Below are positions 7,298-14,602 of a stretch of 14,602 bases of DNA, in pieces (the stretch's first letter is position 1; every line of letters starts with the position of its first letter). The notes under the pieces were generated by a model. It had not been told where the DNA came from. It worked only from the letters and a program-made list of their open reading frames with translations, and searched no databases. Position numbers and translations under genes: made by a program. Origin of the DNA: a bacterium (GTDB taxonomy: Bacteria; Electryoneota; RPQS01); assembly GCA_028711875.1 (NCBI GenBank), contig JAQTRJ010000016.1:1-14602 (forward strand), read 5' to 3'.

Positions 7298-8284
7298 GTG
7301 ACACCCATTCGGTTGGCTGTGGTGGGAGCGACGGGATTGGTCGGGAGAACGACGCTCGATATTCTTGAAGAGTGGAATGTCCCTCTCGAATCTCTGCGAC
7401 TCTTCGCGTCGGAGGAGTCCCGCGGAAAAAGCGTGCCGTTTCGCGGACGCAAGATCGCTGTCGAAAGGCTGGAACGCGTTCCCGACGGCGTGAATGCCGC
7501 GATTCTGGCGACTTCGCGGGCGATTTCGCGGCGCTGGGTGCCCGCGTTTCGCGAGTGCGGCGTCACAGTGATTGACCACTCGTCGGAATTCCGAATGCAC
7601 GCGGACGTTCCGCTGGTGATTCCGGAAGTGAACGGACACACGCTGCGGGATCACCGAGGAGCCGTCGCCAATCCGAATTGTTCAGCCAGCATTGTGGTCA
7701 TTCCGCTGGCGGCGCTGGCTCGCATCGCGGAGATGAAAACCGCTGTGGTGGATACCTATCAATCAGTATCGGGATCAGGACAGGACGCGCTCGCTGAATT
7801 CGAGAATGAGCTGGCCGATGCGTCGTACTCACCGCGCGTCTTTCCGCGCGTCATCGCTCACAACGTCTTTCCGCAGATCGGAGTCTTCAACGACGTCGGT
7901 CCATGTGATGAAGAGCAGAAAGTCGTGCAGGAATTGCAAAAAATGCTCGAGCTGCCGCAGCTTCATATACTGACGACGACGGTGCGGGTGCCGGTGCGGA
8001 TTGGTCATTCGGCGGCGCTCAGTGTGGAATTGGCGCGCGACGTGCGGATTGATGAAGCGGAAGCGGCGCTGTCCGCCATGCCGGGGATGGTCTACGAACG
8101 GACGACCTATCGCACGCCGCGGGAAATTGCCGGGCGGCAGGAAGTGTTCGTAAGCCGTTTGCGAAAAAGTCCGCACGATCCACACTGGCTGCAGTTTTGG
8201 GTGACAGGGGACAACCTTCGGAAAGGCGCTGCCTCAAATGCCGTGCAGATTCTCATGGAATTGTTCGGAGTGATGATGCCGTGA
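7298..8284 (+). CDS. asd: aspartate-semialdehyde dehydrogenase
   Basis: Asd reduces L-aspartyl-4-phosphate with NADPH to aspartate semialdehyde, the branch point to lysine/diaminopimelate, threonine and methionine; diaminopimelate also feeds peptidoglycan. The 328-aa protein has an N-terminal nucleotide-binding GATGLVG (10-16) and the catalytic ANPNCS with Cys128. It also has YQSVSGSG with Gln155 (the substrate-orienting Gln of the family), and RVPVRIGHSAALSVE with Arg230 and the active-site His237. The C-terminal DNLRKGAASNAVQI matches the family end. Length is near the usual 330-340. It starts with GTG behind a GAGGAG site. Its TGA stop overlaps the GTG start of the next gene (GTGA), so the downstream secreted protein is probably translated by coupling to asd. 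I see no attenuator or lysine riboswitch before it; the upstream gap is too short for one. Confidence 0.95.
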   Translation: MTPIRLAVVGATGLVGRTTLDILEEWNVPLESLRLFASEESRGKSVPFRGRKIAVERLERVPDGVNAAILATSRAISRRWVPAFRECGVTVIDHSSEFRMHADVPLVIPEVNGHTLRDHRGAVANPNCSASIVVIPLAALARIAEMKTAVVDTYQSVSGSGQDALAEFENELADASYSPRVFPRVIAHNVFPQIGVFNDVGPCDEEQKVVQELQKMLELPQLHILTTTVRVPVRIGHSAALSVELARDVRIDEAEAALSAMPGMVYERTTYRTPREIAGRQEVFVSRLRKSPHDPHWLQFWVTGDNLRKGAASNAVQILMELFGVMMP

Positions 8285-9786
8285 TCCGTTCTTGGATCAT
8301 CTTTACGGCTGGCGTGGTCTGTCTGCTGTTGGGCGGGAGCCTTCTGCGGGCGCAGCCGCTCGATTGGTTTCAGGACGTTACCGTTTTCGGTACGACGGGA
8401 AACGAGGGCGCTCCGGCGATCGCTATCATTCCAACCACAGGCGTGATTCGCGCATGGTGCGTATGTGATGAATCGAACATCATCGGCAAACTATCGCTGA
8501 ACGGCGGTTCGACGTGGAGTGAAGCGGCATGCCGGGACACGTCGGCTCCCGTCCGGGCAACGGCTTGCTCCGACGGGCAATTTGCCTACGTTCTGGAGTG
8601 GAATCCCGCACGCGGCGCGCGGAATCTCTGGCGCTTCCCGTCCGGCGATAATTCCTGGAATTCCGCAAGACAAATCACGATTGCGCCGGATCGAGTCCAT
8701 CCGGTTTACGCGGCATGCGCGGCGACGGATTTCGAATTCCAGCCGGTGGATCCCTATCTTAACGTCTGTTGGGTGGACAGCGGGGTTCTGGCGGGCTACG
8801 TGCAGGGCTGGTTCGCGCAGTCCCGTGATCGGGGACTGACCATGAATGGCGAAAGCATGATTTTCGAAGGCCGTGTTTCCCCTGAAGCGCAAGCGTGCGT
8901 CAGCATGGCGACAGCCTGGAATGAAGACCGCGAGACGATGTTCATCGCCACGTCGCTGGATCGGCCGGGTTCCATTCCCCATCAGATTCGGCTGTTCGCA
9001 AGCGAGAATGAAGGTGGTTCATGGAACGAGAGCGAGTTCGTGGATGCCACGACCTTCGATCAAACCGAGCCGTCGCTGGCCGCATATGAACAGTTTCTGC
9101 TGATCGTCTACACGCGCCGTGTCATCGTCGGGCAGCAGAGCGACATCTTCTACACCTATTCCGTGGATGCCGGTTCGACGTTTGCCGTGCCACGCGCGCT
9201 GGCATCCGACGTTTCGGCAGAGCACTCTCCCCGTGCCGTGGTGTCGGGCACGATGGGAATGTTTTCAGTTTTCTATGTGACGGAGACGGATTCAGGAGGT
9301 GCAACGGTTTGTGTTCGGGAGGGACTTCTTTCAACGCCGCACGAGCTTGCACAAGCCGTGATGATAAGCGGAGCGGGTGAAGCGGAAGAGACGGGTGATC
9401 TTGCCGTGGTGTCAGGGCCGCAGGGTGCGGCTGCGTTGTGGACGCGGCGGTTTCCGCTGGGAGATACGGACGTGTGTTTCGACGCGGCGTGGCGCACGTC
9501 GTCGTCGGCCGTTCGCCCCGTTCCGTCGGCGGCGGGCATCACTGGCTGCTACCCGAATCCCTTCAACGGGTGCACCGTGCTGCGGGTGGTTCTAACGCGC
9601 GCTCAAAACGTGGACATCGAGATTACGGACATACTGGGGCGGAGCGTGAAACGGTTTTCGGCGGGACTCTTTCCGGCGGGAGACCATGCGATCCGAGTGG
9701 ATCTTGCGGGAGCAGCCTCCGGACTCTACTTTGCGGGCGAGTCGGATTCGCCGCATCCGCCGCAGCGCTTGATTCTGATGCGATAG
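8281..9786 (+). CDS. secreted Asp-box (sialidase-like) beta-propeller protein with T9SS type A sorting domain
   Basis: I start this at GTG 8281, which overlaps the asd stop (GTGA) and has GGAG ten bases upstream. The product begins directly with a signal peptide (IRSWIIFTAGVVCLLLGGSLLRAQ; cleavage near residue 24). An in-frame ATG at 8197 would bury this signal behind 28 residues encoded inside asd. The 501-aa protein carries Asp-box-like turns SLNGGSTW (72-79), SRDRGLTM, SENEGGSW and SVDAGSTF, spaced as in a six-bladed sialidase/BNR propeller. Catalytic sialidase residues (Arg triad, FRIP motif) are not visible, so enzyme activity is doubtful. From about residue 422, GCYPNPFNG then DIEITDILGRSVKRF and ASGLYFAG match the T9SS type A C-terminal sorting domain. 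It should cross the outer membrane by type IX secretion and be surface-anchored or released. It is the last gene of the plus-strand cluster, followed by a terminator. Confidence 0.85.
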   Translation: MIRSWIIFTAGVVCLLLGGSLLRAQPLDWFQDVTVFGTTGNEGAPAIAIIPTTGVIRAWCVCDESNIIGKLSLNGGSTWSEAACRDTSAPVRATACSDGQFAYVLEWNPARGARNLWRFPSGDNSWNSARQITIAPDRVHPVYAACAATDFEFQPVDPYLNVCWVDSGVLAGYVQGWFAQSRDRGLTMNGESMIFEGRVSPEAQACVSMATAWNEDRETMFIATSLDRPGSIPHQIRLFASENEGGSWNESEFVDATTFDQTEPSLAAYEQFLLIVYTRRVIVGQQSDIFYTYSVDAGSTFAVPRALASDVSAEHSPRAVVSGTMGMFSVFYVTETDSGGATVCVREGLLSTPHELAQAVMISGAGEAEETGDLAVVSGPQGAAALWTRRFPLGDTDVCFDAAWRTSSSAVRPVPSAAGITGCYPNPFNGCTVLRVVLTRAQNVDIEITDILGRSVKRFSAGLFPAGDHAIRVDLAGAASGLYFAGESDSPHPPQRLILMR

Positions 9787-9815
9787 ACGACGCACGCGAT
9801 ATCATCGGATCAACA

Positions 9816-9849
9816 AAGACGGCTCCGCTTGCGGAGCCGTTTGATTTTT
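9816..9849. terminator. rho-independent terminator, probably bidirectional, between convergent genes
   Basis: ACGGCTCCGC (9819-9828) and GCGGAGCCGT (9831-9840) form a perfect 10-bp stem around TT, followed on the plus strand by TTGATTTTT. It lies 33 bases after the propeller-protein stop and ends 17 bases before the stop of the convergent BatA-like gene. On the minus strand the hairpin is followed by CTTTGTTG, a poorer U-tract, so it is a strong terminator for the plus-strand cluster and a weaker one for the opposing operon. Confidence 0.85.
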
Positions 9850-9865
9850 AGAGTGGATTGCGGCG

Positions 9866-11944
9866 CTACGACGCGGGAAGCTCGCGGCGGCCAACGCGCC
9901 CCAGCAGCATTTCGGCGATCAACAATCCCAGCGCGACGAAGAGACAGAGCTTCCAGAGTTCCCGTCCATAACGCCCTTCAAGGACCGCGGCCTGAACCGT
10001 GGTTTGTCGCCCCAATTCCGTGATGTGTCCGCCGAGCAGATTCCGGTAGAGAGTCTCGGGAGCGGCGTTCAATTCCGTTTCCCGAGCCGGCACATTCACA
10101 GCCAGTGCGGCCAGACGGCGGCTGCCTTGCCACAACTCGGTCGCTCCGGGAGTTTCGAGATCGGGAAGCCGAATTACGAAGCCCGATCCTGCCGTCTCGA
10201 CGGTCGGGATCAGGTTTTCGATACCGCGAACCTCGAATCGCTCTTCGCCGGGGACTCCCGGAAACAGCAGTTGTGCCGGTACGCCCGCTTCCAGCTGATA
10301 GGATTCTCCCGACGTGCCGATTCCCGATAGATAGGCGGCGCTACTCACGACAAGCGGGGAAAAGATGCCGCTGCGGAATAACGTGGACCACTCGGGATCA
10401 GGCGATCCGGTCATGAAGAGCGCGCGCCCGCGGCCCACGTAGGATTCCATCAGGAAAGGATTTCCGATCGAAGTGGAAATAATCTCCACTGCCGATTCCG
10501 CGCCGGTCGTGACCACCAATCGCGTGATCTCGGGCGAAACGTCCGCGGGCGGCCGTTCGAACAGGCCCTCGAAAAGCGGATGCTGTAAATCCACTCGACT
10601 CCATCGGGCGGGAGCGGTTCCCGACCACGTGTCCGTCGGCACGGGCAGACCGAGATCGGAGAGCCACGTTGCGTAGCTGCGCAAGTCCGACTGCGGCCCC
10701 GGAGTGATGAACACGCCCTTGCCGCTCTCGACGAAGCGGCGCAACCGCGCTCCGTCCGTCGCATTCAACTCTGCCGCGTCCACCAGAAACATGGCGTCGA
10801 ACGCCGACCAATCCGCGGCGGTCAACTCCATCTCGGACATGACGCTCGTGAGCACAAACGCGCCCGGATCGCCGGAGGGATTGAGAGCCAATGCGGTCAG
10901 AGATCGCGCCGGACCGTCTTTGCCGGCCACGGCCACGCGAAGCTGCAACGGAACGCGGAGCACAAAATTGCGCTGGTCATCGGCGGCGAAGTCGTCGGCT
11001 TCTTCGACACGAACATAGCCGACCTGATCGCCCGGAGAGTCGGGGGTGAATCGCAGGCGATCGGTGGCGGACGCGCCGGGCGCCAGCGTCAGACGCGTTT
11101 GCGCCATCCGCCGCCCGCCCAGATAGATGCTGACGATGCGATCCTCAGCGCGCTGCGCTCCGGTATTGCTTGCGGTGAAGGACACCTCAACGGACCGGCC
11201 GGGTGCGATGATGCGCGAGGTGACGACGGCATCGGTGATCCCGATGTTGCGGACGGGAGTTTCGTCTGCGGAAAGCAGGAAAAGCCGAACGTCGGGCGGG
11301 AGCAGCGGTTCTTCGGGAAGCTGCGGCGGCCATGCGCTGCGGCTGAAATCGGAAAGGACGTAGACTTCTTTGTGAAGATTCTGAGATTGGCCGAGAATCC
11401 GGCGGGCTTCCCGCAACGCCTGAATCAGGTCGCCGCGCAGGTAACCGGGTTGCGCGTTCACTACGGTTTCGCGCAGCAAACGAATCTGAGAGGTCGGAGT
11501 CGGCGAGAAGCATTGTGGAGGATCATCCGCCCAAATAAGCATGGCTTCGTCGCCGTCGCGAAGAAGACTCAGGATTTCCTGCGCCTGTGTCTGCAACCGG
11601 CGGAGGCGGGAGCCGTCGGGAGTTTCGGTCTGCATCGAAGCGGAGCGGTCGAGAATGAGAACGGCGGTCGTTCGCGCGTCGCTTCCGGGCAGCAGTCCCG
11701 CAGACGATTTGAGTACCGGTCGGGCCAATGCGAAAACCAGAAACAAAACGGCCAGCGTCCGCAGAATAAGCAGCAGAATCTGCCGCACGCGCACCTGCCG
11801 CATTTTTCGCCGCTGGAGCTCGTGCAGGAACCGCAGCGTCGGAAAATCCACTCTCTTGAAGCGCTGGCGATTCAGCAGATGAATAAGAACCGGCAGCAAT
11901 CCGAGCGTCAGCGCCGCGAGGATTGCGCCGTTCAGAAACGTCAT
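9866..11944 (-). CDS. BatA-like double-membrane-domain protein with VWA domain
   Basis: This 692-aa membrane protein starts with the BatA N-terminal double-transmembrane module. TM1 is about 5-24, then LLPVLIHLLNRQRFKRVDFP and PTLRFL, then TM2 about 57-76. A von Willebrand A domain follows (about 93-226) with the MIDAS DRSAS at 99-103. Next come a CARDB/Ig-like segment (about 234-332), a GATase-like alpha/beta segment (about 335-530, AMFLVDAAELNATDGARL) and a final TM helix (about 664-682). BatA-family proteins of FCB bacteria are linked to envelope stress or aerotolerance, usually in a moxR-batABCD cluster, which is absent here, so the role is unknown. The bulk lies in the periplasm by analogy. 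Its ATG overlaps the gmhA stop (ATGA), with GGAG eight bases upstream inside gmhA, so it is the last gene of a minus-strand operon. TAG stop at 9868-9866. Confidence 0.85.
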   Translation of the reverse strand: MTFLNGAILAALTLGLLPVLIHLLNRQRFKRVDFPTLRFLHELQRRKMRQVRVRQILLLILRTLAVLFLVFALARPVLKSSAGLLPGSDARTTAVLILDRSASMQTETPDGSRLRRLQTQAQEILSLLRDGDEAMLIWADDPPQCFSPTPTSQIRLLRETVVNAQPGYLRGDLIQALREARRILGQSQNLHKEVYVLSDFSRSAWPPQLPEEPLLPPDVRLFLLSADETPVRNIGITDAVVTSRIIAPGRSVEVSFTASNTGAQRAEDRIVSIYLGGRRMAQTRLTLAPGASATDRLRFTPDSPGDQVGYVRVEEADDFAADDQRNFVLRVPLQLRVAVAGKDGPARSLTALALNPSGDPGAFVLTSVMSEMELTAADWSAFDAMFLVDAAELNATDGARLRRFVESGKGVFITPGPQSDLRSYATWLSDLGLPVPTDTWSGTAPARWSRVDLQHPLFEGLFERPPADVSPEITRLVVTTGAESAVEIISTSIGNPFLMESYVGRGRALFMTGSPDPEWSTLFRSGIFSPLVVSSAAYLSGIGTSGESYQLEAGVPAQLLFPGVPGEERFEVRGIENLIPTVETAGSGFVIRLPDLETPGATELWQGSRRLAALAVNVPARETELNAAPETLYRNLLGGHITELGRQTTVQAAVLEGRYGRELWKLCLFVALGLLIAEMLLGRVGRRELPAS

Positions 11945-12540
11945 GCCGATGTCTCCGATCCGGTCCAGCGATTCTCGATCATTTCGACGAGTAAATGCCC
12001 GCAGAAGAGGTGAGCTTCCTGCACGTGCTGCGGGGATGGCGATGGAATATGCACCGCCAGATCAAGCAGGGGATCGAGTTCAGACGTCGCCCGACCGAGC
12101 AGACCGATGGTTCGCCCCTGGCGTGCGCGCGCAGACCGGGCGGCTTCAATCAGATTGGCGGACTTTCCCGACGTGGAGAGCAGGAACAGCACGTCGCCTT
12201 CCTTCATCAGCGCATCCACCTGCCGCGCAAACACGAGATCAAAACCAAAGTCATTTGAGCAGGCCGTAAGCAGACTCGTATCGGTGGTCAGAGCCAGCGC
12301 CGGCAGCGCTCCCCGATCGCGATCGGAGGTCAGGCGGACGACGAACTCAGTCGCCAGGTGCTGGCATTCGGCCGCCGAGCCGCCATTGCCGCAAAACAGC
12401 AGCTTGCCGCCCCGGCGCAGAGCATTGGAGCAAAGGTTCGCGGCGTCGGACAGTTGCTTCTGAATCACTGGCAGTCGTTCCATGAGTTCGCGGGATTCCG
12501 CGCAGGCCGCTTCGAACATCCGACGATCGGATTCGCTCAT
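11941..12540 (-). CDS. gmhA: phosphoheptose isomerase (sedoheptulose-7-phosphate isomerase)
   Basis: GmhA converts sedoheptulose 7-phosphate to D-glycero-D-manno-heptose 7-phosphate, the first step of ADP-heptose synthesis for LPS core or surface glycans. I chose ATG 12540. It has GGGGAG seven bases upstream (minus-strand 12553-12548), overlaps the RND stop as ATGA, and gives 199 aa, the usual length. The frame extends upstream to 12675, but those 45 residues overlap the RND gene and look non-protein-like. This SIS-domain protein shows [16 protein letters not shown] (51-66) with His61 and Glu65, matching the E. coli metal/catalytic positions. It also shows [25 protein letters not shown] (122-127, sugar-phosphate loop) and QEAHLFCGH with Gln174 and His182. 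All expected active-site residues are present. The rest of the heptose pathway (hldE, gmhB) is not in the window. A related SIS-domain function such as DiaA is less likely given the complete residue set. Confidence 0.92.
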   Translation of the reverse strand: MSESDRRMFEAACAESRELMERLPVIQKQLSDAANLCSNALRRGGKLLFCGNGGSAAECQHLATEFVVRLTSDRDRGALPALALTTDTSLLTACSNDFGFDLVFARQVDALMKEGDVLFLLSTSGKSANLIEAARSARARQGRTIGLLGRATSELDPLLDLAVHIPSPSPQHVQEAHLFCGHLLVEMIENRWTGSETSA

Positions 12541-14602
12541 ACGGTCGCTCCCCGAGCGGCTTTTTTCTCGGCTCGACTTTCGATGTATTCGTAAACCGCC
12601 GGCACAAAGAACAAGGTCAGGACGGTGCTTGAGATCAGCGCTCCGATGGATGCGATGGCCATCGGCGCGCGCCACTCGGCGCCGGAGCCGATTCCGAATG
12701 CCAGCGGGGCCATGCCCAGAATCGTCGCCAGATTGGTCATCAGAATCGGACGGAAACGTCCGGGAGCCGCGATCAGCGTCGCTTCGCGAGCGCTCTTCCC
12801 CTGTTCGCGAAAAACATGGGCGTAATCAAGGATCAGAATTGCGTTGTTGACCACGATCCCAACCAGCATGACCATGCCCATGAGCACCATCATCGAGACC
12901 GCCGTATCGGTGAGAACCAGTATCAGCGCGACGCCGATCAGCCCCAGGGGCAGCGTCAGCATGATGATGAGCGGGCGAATATAGCTGTTCAGCATGGCGC
13001 ACAGGAGCATGTACGTCAGAATGGACGCGAGGAGCATCGCCTGATAAATGTAGCCGAACTCGCGTCCCATGAATTCGGCTTCGCCGCCGAATATCACGGA
13101 CACCTCGGCAGGAATGGCCAGACTGTCCAGACGCGGCTGAATGTACTTCTGTGCGTCGGAGATCGTCCCGCTGGTCAGATTGGCGGACACGGTGACGAGA
13201 CGTTCCTTGTTTTTCCGGTCAATGGTGGTCGGTCCGGCGGCTTCGGAAATGGACGCGACCGATGTGAGCGGAATCCACGAGTTATTGCTGCGCACTTCCA
13301 AAGACCGAACCTGCTCCAGCTTCGAACGATCGCTCTCGGCCAGGCGAACGCGGACGTCGTACTCCTTGCCGGATTCGCGGTACGTCGTGGCTATCGTGCC
13401 CTCGAACAGCGCGCGCAGCGTGGTGGCGATTCCGGAGGCGTGGAAGCCCTGATCGGCCAGCGCTTCGCGTTTGGGAATCACCTTGAGTTCGGGCTTGCCG
13501 GTGATCCAGCTGTTTGTCACGTCCACCGCTCCCGGCGTTTGGGCGGTGATGGCTTGAACCTGATCCACCACGCGCAGCAGTTCGGCCATGTCGTTGCCTG
13601 TGACCTCGATCTGCATATCGCTCTCGCCGCCGCCTCCGAACTCCGACGTTTTCGTGATAACGATATCGGCGGCCGGAATTTCGGCAATGTGATTGCGCAG
13701 ATCAGCCGTGATCTGGTCGGTGGAACGCTGACGCTCCTTTTTATCGTTCAGCTTCACATAAATGCCGCCCAATTGCGATCCGTAGGAGTCCCCATGACCG
13801 ACCTGAGCAATCCCGATGGTGGTATAATACGACACGACTTCCGGGATGCGGGAGATTTGATCCTCCATAAGGCTCATAGCCTGATCGGTCACGTCCAATC
13901 GGGTTCCCGGAGGCATTTTCACCGAGACGTAGAACTCGCCCTGATCCGCCTGCGGGAAGAATTCGCCACCTACCACTCCGAAGAGACCGAGCGAGACAAT
14001 AAAGATAACGGCTACTCCGCCGATGATGCGAGCGCGGTGATCGAGAATCCAATTCAGGGACTTGCCATAGCTCTCGATGGCCGCGTTCATCAGCCGGTCG
14101 AACCAGCGAAAGAAACGGACGAGCATTCCCAGTCGCTCGGCCAGTACAAGCGCCCCCACAAACAGGATCGTCATGACGGCCTGAGTCAAGCCGACAATCA
14201 GCCACACTCCGGCGAATACGGCGACGGCCGCGAAGAGATACATGCTGCGGCGCATTTTCGTGGCGGACATCATCGGCGTGAGCGTAAACGAGACGATGAG
14301 CGAGAACACCGTGGCGAAGGCGACCGTGAGGCCGAATTCCTTGAAAAATTGTCCCACGATGCCGCCCATGAAGCCGATCGGCAGAAACACGACAATGTTG
14401 GTGAGAGTCGAGGCGGCCACCGCCAGCGCAATTTCCGACGTGCCCTTGGCGGCAGCCTCGCGTGGCGCGAAGCCGCGGTTCCGATAATTGGTGATGTTTT
14501 CCAGCACCACGATGGCGTTGTTCACCAGAATGCCGATCGAGATCGAGAGGCCCATCAGTGTCATCGAATTCAGCGTGAATCCCGCCCAGTAAATGAGCAG
14601 GA
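12537..14602 (-). CDS. RND-family efflux transporter permease (HAE-1/AcrB-like), N-terminal part off the window
   Basis: The visible 687 residues correspond to AcrB from just before TM4 to the C-terminus; about 390 N-terminal residues lie beyond the right edge. Numbering here is from the Met at 14564, with 12 more codons ([12 protein letters not shown]) open to the edge. TM4 ([20 protein letters not shown]), TM5 and TM6 (ending FTLTPMMSA) are followed by an extra hydrophobic hairpin (about 107-148) and by the [11 protein letters not shown] amphipathic helix and TM7. The large periplasmic porter region ([20 protein letters not shown]) and TM8-12, with [17 protein letters not shown], come next. 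Such permeases export drugs, bile acids or lipids with a membrane-fusion protein and outer-membrane channel; neither is visible. Asn-Asn replaces the TM4 Asp pair and Asn573 replaces the TM10 Lys of AcrB. The stop overlaps the gmhA start (ATGA). Confidence 0.93.
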   Translation of the reverse strand, partial: LLIYWAGFTLNSMTLMGLSISIGILVNNAIVVLENITNYRNRGFAPREAAAKGTSEIALAVAASTLTNIVVFLPIGFMGGIVGQFFKEFGLTVAFATVFSLIVSFTLTPMMSATKMRRSMYLFAAVAVFAGVWLIVGLTQAVMTILFVGALVLAERLGMLVRFFRWFDRLMNAAIESYGKSLNWILDHRARIIGGVAVIFIVSLGLFGVVGGEFFPQADQGEFYVSVKMPPGTRLDVTDQAMSLMEDQISRIPEVVSYYTTIGIAQVGHGDSYGSQLGGIYVKLNDKKERQRSTDQITADLRNHIAEIPAADIVITKTSEFGGGGESDMQIEVTGNDMAELLRVVDQVQAITAQTPGAVDVTNSWITGKPELKVIPKREALADQGFHASGIATTLRALFEGTIATTYRESGKEYDVRVRLAESDRSKLEQVRSLEVRSNNSWIPLTSVASISEAAGPTTIDRKNKERLVTVSANLTSGTISDAQKYIQPRLDSLAIPAEVSVIFGGEAEFMGREFGYIYQAMLLASILTYMLLCAMLNSYIRPLIIMLTLPLGLIGVALILVLTDTAVSMMVLMGMVMLVGIVVNNAILILDYAHVFREQGKSAREATLIAAPGRFRPILMTNLATILGMAPLAFGIGSGAEWRAPMAIASIGALISSTVLTLFFVPAVYEYIESRAEKKAARGATV

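Noticed and set aside
8281..9786. Active sialidase
   Set aside because: Asp-box-like turns are present, but the FRIP motif and arginine triad are not recognisable. Asp-boxes alone occur in many non-enzymatic propellers.
11099..12013. 304-codon open frame antisense to the BatA-like and gmhA genes
   Set aside because: The minus-strand products have clear family motifs; this frame has low-complexity basic sequence and crosses a gene junction.
12541..12675. 45-residue N-terminal extension of GmhA
   Set aside because: It overlaps the RND coding region, is Arg/His/Ser-rich and unlike GmhA. ATG 12540 has a good ribosome site and gives the family's normal length and residue numbering.

Overview
The window looks like chromosomal DNA from a Gram-negative bacterium of the Fibrobacteres-Chlorobi-Bacteroidetes (FCB) superphylum, probably an uncultured GC-rich candidate phylum rather than a typical low-GC Bacteroidete. 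Four things point this way. There is a PorV/UPF0164-type outer-membrane barrel. One secreted protein ends in a YPNPFN-type type IX secretion (T9SS) sorting domain, and another ends in a FlgD-like Ig domain. There is also a BatA-type double-membrane VWA protein. Several genes have Shine-Dalgarno-like GGAG or GAGGAG sequences, and many are coupled by 1-4 base overlaps. Coding density is very high: only two intergenic gaps exceed about 70 bases. I saw no tRNA, rRNA, CRISPR array, insertion sequence or phage gene.

Layout. (1) 1-3809, minus strand: a very large secreted multi-domain OB-fold/Ig protein, followed through a TGATG stop/start overlap by a PorV-like outer-membrane protein that runs off the left edge. 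(2) 3810-3970: a divergent promoter region. (3) 3971-9786, plus strand: a tightly packed run of lytic transglycosylase (slt-like), selenophosphate synthetase (selD), aspartate-semialdehyde dehydrogenase (asd) and a secreted Asp-box propeller protein with a T9SS C-terminal domain, ending in a strong hairpin terminator at 9816-9849. (4) 9866-14602, minus strand, converging on the same terminator: an RND efflux permease (truncated by the right edge), phosphoheptose isomerase (gmhA) and a BatA-like VWA membrane protein, joined by two ATGA overlaps.

The most notable gene is selD. Its reading frame contains an in-frame TGA at 6243-6245, exactly where the catalytic Cys/Sec of selenophosphate synthetase belongs (CAG-U-AGK). 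A perfect 8-bp hairpin with a GGA loop lies 12 nt downstream, at bacterial SECIS spacing. The true gene therefore starts at 6186, not at the ATG at 6255, and encodes a selenoprotein, so the organism should carry selA, selB and selC elsewhere. A second oddity is the RND permease. Both canonical proton-relay Asp positions of TM4 are Asn, the TM10 Lys position is also Asn, and there is an additional hydrophobic hairpin after TM6.

Functionally the window mixes envelope biology (lytic transglycosylase, RND efflux, heptose synthesis for LPS, BatA, PorV-like barrel, exported proteins) with two metabolic genes (selD, asd). Asd makes precursors of lysine and diaminopimelate and so also feeds peptidoglycan. 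I do not see a clear new defence or mobile system.
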